Notes under the pieces: generated by a model
Told to the model about the DNA's origin: nothing
Databases searched by the model: none
Seen by the model: only the letters and a program-made list of their open reading frames with translations
DNA from: Sphingobacterium sp. UBA6711
GTDB lineage: Bacteria; Bacteroidota; Bacteroidia; Sphingobacteriales; Sphingobacteriaceae
Length of the DNA stretch: 25,936 nucleotides
Reading direction: 5' to 3'
Assembly (NCBI GenBank): GCA_002454415.1
Contig: DKIT01000175.1
Span: 9,925-35,860 of the forward strand
Position numbers and translations under genes: made by a program
Part shown: positions 8,087-14,336 of the stretch, one piece after another
Layout: each line of letters begins with the position of its first letter
How positions within the stretch are numbered: position 1 is the first letter of the stretch

Positions 8087-8120
8087 GAAGCCCCGTCCAA
8101 AAGATTTTGAACGGGGCTTT
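8087..8120 (-). terminator. Strong hairpin with U-rich tail after the precursor gene
   Basis: AAGCCCCGT (8088-8096) pairs perfectly with ACGGGGCTT (8111-8119). The stem continues after one mismatch as CAAAA/TTTTG with a 2-nt loop. Read on the minus strand, it is followed by CTTTCTTTTT. This is a good intrinsic terminator placed 46 bp after the precursor stop and ahead of the second promoter module. It probably ends most precursor transcripts, keeping a short abundant peptide mRNA separate from the maturase/export mRNA. Partial read-through is possible. Confidence 0.8.
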
Positions 8121-8165
8121 GAATAACAGACCTGAAAGGTGCTATCTTACATGCGATTGGCCGGA

Positions 8166-8342
8166 CTAAATATTATCCGATCCGTGATCACAAGTGTAAT
8201 GCTCGGCTAGAGCGCCTTTTGTGGGTTTGTGGGTTGTAGTTGGCGTATCTTCTGCAAAGAATTCCATAAAAATACCTGCTCCACCTTTGATGTTTTGGAT
8301 GTTTGTCAGCTGATTTTGTTTTAATTTTTCTAGCTTTTTCAT
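8166..8342 (-). CDS. gwsA-like: Precursor peptide of the grasp-with-spasm RiPP (GG leader)
   Basis: The minus-strand frame from ATG at 8342 to TAG at 8166-8168 encodes 58 residues. The leader, residues 1-21, is Lys/Gln/Asn-rich and ends in IQNIKGG, a classic double-glycine site for C39 peptidases. The predicted core (residues 22-58) begins AGIFMEFFAEDTPTTTHKPT and ends with a GALAEHYTCDHGSDNI tail. It offers ATP-grasp acceptor residues (T33, T35-T37, T41, K39, K42) and donors (E27, E31, D32, E47, D52, D56), plus one Cys (C51). It lies upstream of the ATP-grasp gene in the same direction, has its own promoter module and is followed by a strong terminator, as expected for a highly expressed RiPP substrate. 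The length suits the class. The ring pattern cannot be predicted from the sequence. Confidence 0.88.
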   Translation of the reverse strand: MKKLEKLKQNQLTNIQNIKGGAGIFMEFFAEDTPTTTHKPTKGALAEHYTCDHGSDNI

Positions 8343-8385
8343 GATTTTGATTTTAAATAGTTAAACAATTATTTTATTTGCTTGA

Positions 8386-8477
8386 CTCAAAGATGTAAGA
8401 ATAATTTTTGGTTTTTCCTGTCGATAAATATTCATTTGTCGGTTAGTTAATATTCGTGTGGGATTTGAAAATATTCG
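8386..8477 (-). promoter_or_regulatory. Promoter/operator module of the precursor peptide gene with three phased repeats
   Basis: Plus-strand AATATTCA (8427), AATATTCG (8449) and AATATTCG (8470) are spaced 22 and 21 bp. A core at 8386-8405 matches the core of the ATP-grasp module at 13 of 20 positions with the same 21-bp gap to the array. A -7-like CATCTTTG (minus strand) lies at 8388-8395. The module ends 44 bp before the precursor ATG. Shared architecture implies joint control of substrate and enzymes. Units 2 and 3 lie inside the last codons of the small ORF at 8447-8626. Confidence 0.65.
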
Positions 8478-8626
8478 TTTTTACCCTCGAATGCTAAACC
8501 TTTTAATGTATCCATTACAACTAGGCGAATTTGGGTGCAATCGCGTAGGTCTGCAGGAAAGTGAATGTACAGATTACGTTTTGGATCAGGAGCTCTCGGT
8601 AATGTCAATAATATTGGTATCGTCAT
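8447..8626 (-). CDS. Possible 59-aa protein coupled to the membrane protein gene
   Basis: The minus-strand ATG at 8626 overlaps the TGA stop of the upstream membrane protein gene in an ATGA motif, the commonest form of translational coupling. The frame runs 59 codons (start MTIPILLTLPRAPDPKRN, middle IHFPADLRDCTQIRLVVMDT, end NEYFQIPHEY) to TAA at 8447-8449. The mixed composition looks protein-like, with no signal peptide or membrane segment. I do not recognise it. The same frame stays open further upstream inside the membrane protein gene, but that part is only a shadow. Caution: its 3' end contains two of the operator repeats of the precursor promoter, so part of the sequence is under another constraint. 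Confidence 0.5.
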   Translation of the reverse strand: MTIPILLTLPRAPDPKRNLYIHFPADLRDCTQIRLVVMDTLKGLAFEGKNEYFQIPHEY

Positions 8627-9891
8627 TCTCGTAATTGAGCTTGTGATATTTTGTAAAGGCTCACTATAATCATTGCTGCGGCGATGGCCAGCACGGTATG
8701 TGTTCCTGCTATAGAATATGGAATAAATCCGCCGAGACCTTGTAACATCAATACGAATTCGTTCAGGAAGATTCCAAAAAGTAGACCATAAGTCCCATAG
8801 TGAAATCCTTTTTCTATTTTTAGTAGGCCCAGCTGAAAAGCATACCCGATTAGAAAAAGTGATATAACGACCAGGAGGACGAGATGAAGATAAGCTATGA
8901 CGATTGGCCTGAATCCATAAGCATGCTGACTGAGGGCAGGTATGACTGATAAACCTTGCAATATCAGTTTCAGGAACATGGCGAACAGAACACATAACCA
9001 AATTTTATACGTATCCTGAATTAAAGTGAGCGAAACTTTGTTCCGGATCAGTTGGACAGTCCTATAGGCTAACTTGGTCCAAAGCACCAATTGCAATCCA
9101 ACCGTGAGCACTAAAATTATATATAGCCAAGTGGGGAAATTCTTCCACCATAAAACTGACAAAAAATAGGTAGGTACAACGGTTAAGACATAAAAGAGTG
9201 CAAAACGCCGGCTAATTAGCATATTGCCGGTTTGTTTGTGAAGCCAATGTATGAGCAAGGCAAGGCACCCAAAGAAGAACCAGCCGTTATATTGAAAATG
9301 AAGATAAAAATAAACTGACCCAAGCTGTTTTAGCGGATCGAGTTGGTGGCTTGCTTTGAGATATGCCAAAAAGTAGGTTCCAAACGAACTCGCTACGTTA
9401 AAAATTAGTGCTGCTCTGGTCAATAGTACGATAGCTACAGGCAGCTGCGCCGATTTGAGATCATTAGACAAATGAAAGCAAAACAAATAAGAGACCAATA
9501 TGGATAAGAATGATAACACAATAGAAAGCATGCTATAACCAGTGATCGAAAAGGAAATTAGCATGCCAATAGCAACGGTCCAATTGGCTGAGAGGATATA
9601 TTGATATTTTCTGGATAAAACTTGATTGGCTTTAACACCTGTTACAGCCATAATTAAAAAAATCATCATTGCTTGCGACACCCAGGCTGAAAATGCAAAA
9701 TGAGAATGGGCGTGCATAATGTTTTTTTGGTCGAGCCATGGAATAGGAAATAGAAACTTTAGCCGCATGACAAATCCGAAAATACCCACGACGAGTAGGT
9801 TAAACATGGTGACAACTATCCATGTCTTCGCGCGTAAATATCTGATGCTTTTTTTCATCTGTTGATTTCTATAGGCAGCGTGACCATCCAT
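8623..9891 (-). CDS. Polytopic membrane protein related to heme-copper oxidase subunit I (CcoN/NnrS-like)
   Basis: The 422-residue protein has about 12 hydrophobic helices. Conserved-looking His residues sit at helix ends: H60/H62/H64 in MHAHSHFAFSAW, H198 in LHFQYNGWFFFG, and H215/H218. The HAHSH motif followed by a helix recalls heme-copper oxidase subunit I-like proteins often found with denitrification genes. Whether it binds heme is unknown, and no full CuB/heme ligand set can be mapped. The gene begins 10 bp after the stop of the Crp/Fnr-type regulator. An alternative start at Met12 (9858, MKKSIRYL) gives a more usual N terminus and may be the true one. Together with the divergent nos operon it suggests a role in NO/N2O metabolism. 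Confidence 0.7.
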   Translation of the reverse strand: MDGHAAYRNQQMKKSIRYLRAKTWIVVTMFNLLVVGIFGFVMRLKFLFPIPWLDQKNIMHAHSHFAFSAWVSQAMMIFLIMAVTGVKANQVLSRKYQYILSANWTVAIGMLISFSITGYSMLSIVLSFLSILVSYLFCFHLSNDLKSAQLPVAIVLLTRAALIFNVASSFGTYFLAYLKASHQLDPLKQLGSVYFYLHFQYNGWFFFGCLALLIHWLHKQTGNMLISRRFALFYVLTVVPTYFLSVLWWKNFPTWLYIILVLTVGLQLVLWTKLAYRTVQLIRNKVSLTLIQDTYKIWLCVLFAMFLKLILQGLSVIPALSQHAYGFRPIVIAYLHLVLLVVISLFLIGYAFQLGLLKIEKGFHYGTYGLLFGIFLNEFVLMLQGLGGFIPYSIAGTHTVLAIAAAMIIVSLYKISQAQLRE

Positions 9892-9901
9892 GTATCAGTG
9901 A

Positions 9902-10513
9902 TCAATCGATACCGTCGGCGGGAATAAAAACTTTTCCTCGAATAATATTCAGTTTGTCATCTTTTTCCATTTGTTTCATCGTCCGAATGATCGTTTCGAC
10001 ACGAAGTCCGGTCATATTAGCCAGTTGCTGACGTGTCAGCATGAGACGGTTGCATTCCTGACATACAAGTCTTTTATTGTCATTTAATCTATGGATCAGA
10101 TTAGAAAGGATTTCTTCTGGTGCGCGATTATAAATTAATTTGATCATAAAAAGTTTAAAATGTAGCTCTCGGGCAATCTTTTGGGCGACCAAACGATGCA
10201 AAAAAGCATACTCATCCATCATGGCGATGAATCTTGTCGAACTGATTTTTAGTATGGTACAGGGACTGTCGGTGATTGCTGTAACTGCATGAACTCCACT
10301 ATCCAAGATGGCTCCTTCTCCAAAACCCTCATGGGCACAAATAACGTTGTGCAGCACTTCTCGACCGTCCGAAAGGAAATTAGAAAGACGAACGCGCCCA
10401 TTCAATAACTGATAATAGAAAGTAGCCAGGCTATCCTCATGAAAAAGTATTTCACCGATGTTGGCATGTACACTGCTTGCTCCCTTTTCGAGAAGTAATT
10501 CGGGTGGAATCAT
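9902..10513 (-). CDS. Crp/Fnr-family transcription regulator, likely controls nos genes
   Basis: Residues about 10-110 form the cyclic-nucleotide-binding-like beta-roll (IGEILFHEDSLATFYYQLLNGRVRLSNFLSDGRE). A dimer helix runs about 105-135. A C-terminal winged helix has RQQLANMTGLRVETIIRTMKQM (about 161-182) as the recognition helix-turn-helix. The N-terminal Cys cluster of true Fnr is absent, so an Fnr-type [4Fe-4S] oxygen sensor is unlikely; a Dnr/NnrR-type NO sensor is a better guess. Odd feature: a CQEC pair (C151, C154) just before the HTH. The gene is divergent from the nos operon, and the gap holds three TGA-N6-TCA boxes, one about 42 bp upstream of its own predicted start site. Autoregulation and nos control are inferred. 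Confidence 0.88.
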   Translation of the reverse strand: MIPPELLLEKGASSVHANIGEILFHEDSLATFYYQLLNGRVRLSNFLSDGREVLHNVICAHEGFGEGAILDSGVHAVTAITDSPCTILKISSTRFIAMMDEYAFLHRLVAQKIARELHFKLFMIKLIYNRAPEEILSNLIHRLNDNKRLVCQECNRLMLTRQQLANMTGLRVETIIRTMKQMEKDDKLNIIRGKVFIPADGID

Positions 10514-10543
10514 AGTTCAAATAGATGATTTGGATACTCAGAA

Positions 10544-10551
10544 CAAAAATA
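10544..10551 (-). promoter_or_regulatory. -7 element (TATTTTTG) of the regulator gene
   Basis: The minus strand reads TATTTTTG, a full match to the Bacteroidota -7 consensus TAnnTTTG, 31 bp before the regulator ATG. No TTG -33 element at the usual distance is visible, which fits an activator-dependent promoter. The first TGA-N6-TCA box is centred about 42 bp upstream of the implied start site. Confidence 0.55.
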
Positions 10552-10573
10552 TAGTAGCGCTAAGAAATTAATG

Positions 10574-10587
10574 CTGATTGCGATCAC
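10574..10587. promoter_or_regulatory. Crp/Fnr-type box 1 (CTGATTGCGATCAC)
   Basis: This palindrome, TGAT-N4-ATCA, matches the Fnr/Dnr-type core. Its centre at 10580.5 lies about 41-42 bp upstream of the start site implied by the -7 element at 10544-10551, the classic class II activator position for the regulator gene. It is 22 bp centre-to-centre from box 2. Confidence 0.65.
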
Positions 10588-10595
10588 GCGAATAT

Positions 10596-10609
10596 GTGAT
10601 TCATATCAA
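10596..10609. promoter_or_regulatory. Crp/Fnr-type box 2 (GTGATTCATATCAA)
   Basis: GTGAT-N4-ATCAA differs from the Fnr/Dnr consensus TTGAT-N4-ATCAA at one half-site base. It lies 22 bp, two helical turns, from box 1, so two dimers could bind side by side on the same DNA face. Confidence 0.68.
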
Positions 10610-10667
10610 TATTACATTAACTGTCTTGTTGTTAGTGTGTTGTGTGTAATTTGTTGATGCCTTTATT

Positions 10668-10691
10668 ATTTTATGATTTGCCTCATAAAAT
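10668..10691. promoter_or_regulatory. Perfect palindrome with Crp/Fnr-type core upstream of the nos operon
   Basis: ATTTTATGA (10668-10676) and TCATAAAAT (10683-10691) are perfect 9-bp arms around a 6-bp spacer. The core is TGA-N6-TCA, the same spacing as boxes 1 and 2. The centre (10679.5) lies about 42 bp upstream of the start site expected from the -7 element at 10710. It is therefore a good activator site for the nos operon, probably for the divergent regulator. Confidence 0.62.
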
Positions 10692-10709
10692 GGCTACAAC
10701 ATTCGGGAA

Positions 10710-10717
10710 TAACTTTG
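10710..10717 (+). promoter_or_regulatory. -7 element (TAACTTTG) of the nos operon
   Basis: TAACTTTG is a full match to the Bacteroidota -7 consensus TAnnTTTG, 45 bp before the first nos operon ATG. There is no TTG at a -33 position, again consistent with activation from the palindrome centred near -42. Confidence 0.6.
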
Positions 10718-10762
10718 GATTAAATAAGACACAATCAAGTTTGAAAACAAAACCGAAGTAAG

Positions 10763-11239
10763 ATGAAAAAGCTACTTGTATGCTGTTTGATGGGGTTATT
10801 TATCTATTCCTGTTCATCAAACAATGGAGAGAAAAAAACAGTCGCCAACAGTGTCAACGAGACTGAGACTACAGCAACTGATGTCGCAGGTTATGATCCC
10901 CACCGCGGTGAAGGAAAATTTGACAAAGTGGAAATCGGTGCGCATTTGGATGCTCCAATGGCCGCCGCCGGAAAGACGATTGTTGACTTGAAATGCGCTT
11001 CATGCCACAAACTCACCGACGAAAAACTGGTAGGTCCCGGATGGAAGGGGGTGACGGAACGCAGAAAGCCGCAGTGGATCATGAATTTTATTACAAATCC
11101 GGATCCGATGATCGATAAAGACCCTGAATTACAGGCACAATTGGAACTATGTATGGTACGAATGCCCAACCAAAACCTAACGGACGAAGAAGCACGTAAA
11201 GTGTTGGAGTTCATGCGTCAAAATGATGGCATTAAATAG
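10763..11239 (+). CDS. Monohaem c-type cytochrome lipoprotein of the nos operon
   Basis: The 158-residue product has a lipoprotein signal peptide with the lipidated Cys at C17 (LFIYSC). A low-complexity linker (20-45) follows, then a cytochrome c domain with the haem motif CASCH (C78, C81, H82). A likely axial Met is M134 in 'CMVRMPNQNLT', the usual end of small cytochrome c domains, followed by the C-terminal helix (DEEARKVLEFMRQ). It is anchored in a membrane facing the periplasm and would hand electrons to NosZ, whose gene starts 37 bp downstream. This fits clade II nos clusters, where cytochromes c take part in electron delivery in place of a NosR-type path. The donor role is inferred from context. 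Confidence 0.9.
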   Translation: MKKLLVCCLMGLFIYSCSSNNGEKKTVANSVNETETTATDVAGYDPHRGEGKFDKVEIGAHLDAPMAAAGKTIVDLKCASCHKLTDEKLVGPGWKGVTERRKPQWIMNFITNPDPMIDKDPELQAQLELCMVRMPNQNLTDEEARKVLEFMRQNDGIK

Positions 11240-11276
11240 CAATATCAATAGGTATTAACCTCAAAACAAGAAGAGA

Positions 11277-13265
11277 ATGACATTAACAAAATATATATTG
11301 ACCGGACTGATGGCAGGAGCATTGCTATCCACATTCCATGCCTGCAAGCCAAAAGGAACAGGATCGGCCGTCAGTGGTGATGCTGCCGAGAAAGTATATG
11401 TTGCTCCAGGTAAATATGATGAATTTTACAATTTCGTGTCTGGAGGATTCAGTGGGCAGCTTTCGGTATACGGGCTTCCATCGGGTAGGTTGCTGCGTGT
11501 AATCCCTGTGTTTTCTTTAGATCCAGAAAAAGGTTGGGGATTTAGTGAAGAGACTAAGCCAATGCTTGAAACTTCCCATGGCAATGTACCTTGGGATGAT
11601 TTACACCATGTGCAGTTGTCCAAAACGGATGGTAACTACGATGGTCGGTGGGTATTTGTCAATGCCAATAATACGCCACGTATTGCTCGGATCGACCTAA
11701 CGACTTTTCGTACGGCAGAGGTGCTCGAACTTCCCAATAGTGGGGGTAATCACTCCTCACCTTATATCACTGAAAATACCGAGTATGTTGTTGCAGGTAC
11801 GCGATTTTCGGTTCCGCTGGATGGTGAATCAGGTGATGTGCCGATCAATACCTTCAAAAAGAACTTTCGTGGAACATTGAGTTTTGTACGCGTCAACAAA
11901 GATGATGGCCATATGGATTTGGCCTTCCAGATTGAGACACCTGGTGTCAACTATGATTTGAGCAGAGCCGGAAAAGGAACTTCTCATGGATGGTTTTTCT
12001 TTTCGACGTACAATACCGAACAGGCAAATACATTGCTTGAGGTCAATGCATCCAAAAATGACAAAGACTTTATATTGGCGGTGAACTGGAAAAAGGCTGA
12101 AGAGTATTTGAAAGCCGGGAAAGGGAAAAAGGTTAGTGGGCTGAAATATGCACATAACACCTACGATGAAAAGTCGCATACCGCAAAAACAACATTTAAT
12201 ACGGAAACTATCGTATTGACTGCAGAGGAATTGGAGGGACTCTGCTACTATATTCCTTGTCCAAAATCTCCACATGGTGTCGACGTTGATCCTACAGGGG
12301 AATATATTGTAGGGTCAGGAAAACTGGCCGCCGTCATACCTGTATTCTCGTTTGCTAAGATGCAGAAAGCAATCCAGGAGAAGGAATTTGAAGGAAAATT
12401 TGGGGGCATTCCAATTGTCAAATACGAATCCGCACTCTATGGTGAGGTACAAAAACCGGGCTTAGGCCCGCTGCATACAGAATTTGATGGTAAAGGAAAT
12501 GCAATTACCTCATTCTTTGTGTCCTCCGAATTGGTCAAATGGAATATCAAGGATTTGAAGGTATTGGATCGTACGCCGACATTTTACTCAACAGGCCATC
12601 TAATGATACCGGGTGGAGATACCAAAAATCCAGAAGGCAAATATGTCATCGCCTATAACAAGATTACGAAAGATCGCTTTCTCCCGACAGGGCCTGAGTT
12701 GGCACAAAGTGCCCAGTTGTTTGATATCTCGGGCGATAAAATGCAGTTGCTGTTAGACTTTCCGACTATTGGTGAACCGCATTATGCACAAGCTATTAGA
12801 GCTGAGAAAGTAAAAGATAAGAGCGTGAAGATCTTTAAAATAGAAGAAAATACCAGCCCATTTGTAGCCAAAGGAGACAAAGATGCACGCGTTGAGCGGA
12901 AAGGTAATCAGATACATGTTTACTTAACATCCATTCGTTCACACTTTACGCCAGACAATATCGAGGGCGTACAGTTAGGCGATGAAGTCTATTTCCATGT
13001 GACCAATATAGAGCAGGATTGGGATATGCCGCATGGCTTTGCGGTCAAGGGCGCGAGGAATGGCGAATTGCTCATTATGCCCGGAGAGACTCAGACGTTG
13101 AAATGGGTTCCAGATAGGGTAGGTGTATTCCCCTTCTACTGTACAGATTTTTGTAGCGCGCTGCATCAAGAGATGCAAGGTTATATCCGCATATCAAAAA
13201 AAGGAAACAAGGTCCCTTTGATTTATAGTCTGGGAACCAATCAACCACAAGAGGAAACCAATTAA
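11277..13265 (+). CDS. nosZ: Nitrous oxide reductase, Sec/lipoprotein (clade II) type
   Basis: NosZ reduces N2O to N2 in the periplasm. The 662-residue protein begins with a Sec-type signal and lipobox (LSTFHAC, C23) rather than a twin-arginine signal, typical of clade II enzymes. The seven-bladed propeller holds His residues of the CuZ site, visible in DDLHHVQ, GGNHSSPY, GTSHGWFF, KSPHGVDVDP, LGPLHTEF and EPHYAQ. The C-terminal cupredoxin domain carries the CuA set: H586, C622, C626, H630 and M633 (CTDFCSALHQEM). All key ligands appear intact, so the enzyme should be active. The gene is followed by the copper-insertion genes nosL, nosD, nosF and nosY. Expression is likely driven by the Crp/Fnr-type sites upstream of 10763. 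Confidence 0.97.
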   Translation: MTLTKYILTGLMAGALLSTFHACKPKGTGSAVSGDAAEKVYVAPGKYDEFYNFVSGGFSGQLSVYGLPSGRLLRVIPVFSLDPEKGWGFSEETKPMLETSHGNVPWDDLHHVQLSKTDGNYDGRWVFVNANNTPRIARIDLTTFRTAEVLELPNSGGNHSSPYITENTEYVVAGTRFSVPLDGESGDVPINTFKKNFRGTLSFVRVNKDDGHMDLAFQIETPGVNYDLSRAGKGTSHGWFFFSTYNTEQANTLLEVNASKNDKDFILAVNWKKAEEYLKAGKGKKVSGLKYAHNTYDEKSHTAKTTFNTETIVLTAEELEGLCYYIPCPKSPHGVDVDPTGEYIVGSGKLAAVIPVFSFAKMQKAIQEKEFEGKFGGIPIVKYESALYGEVQKPGLGPLHTEFDGKGNAITSFFVSSELVKWNIKDLKVLDRTPTFYSTGHLMIPGGDTKNPEGKYVIAYNKITKDRFLPTGPELAQSAQLFDISGDKMQLLLDFPTIGEPHYAQAIRAEKVKDKSVKIFKIEENTSPFVAKGDKDARVERKGNQIHVYLTSIRSHFTPDNIEGVQLGDEVYFHVTNIEQDWDMPHGFAVKGARNGELLIMPGETQTLKWVPDRVGVFPFYCTDFCSALHQEMQGYIRISKKGNKVPLIYSLGTNQPQEETN

Positions 13266-13273
13266 TATAACCT

Positions 13274-13870
13274 ATGATGATGAAAACTACAAGTCACATG
13301 TCAGCATTGCATCGGATCCTTTTGATCCTGAGTGGTCTGGCCCTGGTAGCGGTCATCTTCCTGCCCATCTGGCGTATTGAGCTCGACGCAGCCCAATACC
13401 CAGAAGGGTTAGAATTACAGATCTATAGCAACAAGCTGGCCGGACAAGTTGATATTATTAATGGGCTCAACCATTATATCGGGATGAAAACGTTGCATGC
13501 AGAAGATTTTATTGAATTTGCCGTTTTGCCCTACATCATTGTCTTTTTTGCATTGGCTTTTTTGATAACAGGATTTTTGCGGAATAGTAAACTGCTTTAT
13601 GGACTATTCTTTTGCTTTCTGCTCTTTGGAATTGCTGCCATGGTCGACTTTTATCTCTGGGAATACAATTATGGACATGAACTGGATCCCTCGGCACCGA
13701 TAAAAGTTCCGGGAATGTCGTACCAGCCACCATTGATCGGATACAAACAGCTGTTGAATTTTGGGGCCTATTCAATACCCGATATAGGCGGTTGGATCTT
13801 TATACTTTGCGGAGTGATCCTTGCCTATTGTACGCTGCAGGAGTGGCGAAAAAACAGAATCTTAAACTAG
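13274..13870 (+). CDS. Four-TM membrane protein of the nos cluster
   Basis: The 198-residue protein has four predicted membrane helices (about 14-32, 82-102, 107-128 and 172-189). A periplasmic loop after helix 1 contains NGLNHYIGMK (63-72). A second loop after helix 3 contains YGHELDPSAPIKVPGMSYQPP (133-153). His and Met in both loops could bind copper, but this is conjecture. It sits 8 bp after nosZ and 6 bp before nosL, so it is part of the NosZ maturation/electron-supply unit. Proteins of this kind are common in Bacteroidota nos clusters, but I know of no proven role. It may be the counterpart of the small membrane proteins called NosB in other clade II clusters; I cannot confirm this. 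Confidence 0.8.
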   Translation: MMMKTTSHMSALHRILLILSGLALVAVIFLPIWRIELDAAQYPEGLELQIYSNKLAGQVDIINGLNHYIGMKTLHAEDFIEFAVLPYIIVFFALAFLITGFLRNSKLLYGLFFCFLLFGIAAMVDFYLWEYNYGHELDPSAPIKVPGMSYQPPLIGYKQLLNFGAYSIPDIGGWIFILCGVILAYCTLQEWRKNRILN

Positions 13871-13876
13871 AAAACG

Positions 13877-14326
13877 ATGAAAAACTATAAATTATTGACT
13901 TTGGGTTTTTACAGTATTCTGATGGTAATATTTACCTTACAGGCCTGTCAGGGAAACAACAGTCCCAAACCAATCAAATACGGAAACGAACAATGTGCAC
14001 ACTGCAAAATGACCATTAGTGACGCACGTTTTGGTACACAGCTGCAGACAAAAAAAGGACGGGTCTATAATTTTGACGACCTGCAATGTATGATCGCCTT
14101 TGTTAAAGGGAACTCGATCGAAAAAGAAGAGATCGCCGTCTATTACTTGCCCGATTATTTCAGCCATAAGTTGATTCTAGCAGAGCGCGCATATTATCTC
14201 AAAAGCGACGAATTGAAAAGTCCAATGCGTGGTAATATCGCCGTATTTGAAAATCGTGCCGAATTGGAAAAGCTCAAAGCGGATATCGGCGGAACAGTAA
14301 TTACCTGGAATGATCTGTGGAAATAA
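13877..14326 (+). CDS. nosL: NosL copper chaperone lipoprotein
   Basis: NosL delivers Cu(I) for the NosZ metal centres at the outer face of a membrane. The 149-residue protein has a lipobox with C24 (TLQAC) and the NosL metal-binding motif CAHCKM (C40, C43, M45). The family's ISDARFGTQL and YNFDDLQCMI segments follow, with a further Cys and Met (C71, M72). Length is normal for the family. It lies between the four-TM protein gene and nosD with very short gaps. Confidence 0.93.
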   Translation: MKNYKLLTLGFYSILMVIFTLQACQGNNSPKPIKYGNEQCAHCKMTISDARFGTQLQTKKGRVYNFDDLQCMIAFVKGNSIEKEEIAVYYLPDYFSHKLILAERAYYLKSDELKSPMRGNIAVFENRAELEKLKADIGGTVITWNDLWK

Positions 14327-14336
14327 ATGGAAAGCC

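Noticed and set aside
8627..9001. Upper part of the long frame ending at 8447 as part of a 184-aa protein
   Set aside because: It lies inside the HAH-motif membrane protein in another frame and has a shadow-like composition; only the part from 8626 is plausible.
9902..10513. True Fnr oxygen sensor
   Set aside because: The N-terminal Cys cluster needed for an Fnr [4Fe-4S] centre is missing.
14310..14336. nosD start inside nosL
   Set aside because: The signal peptide begins at 14337; the upstream residues (ICGNKWKA) do not fit one.
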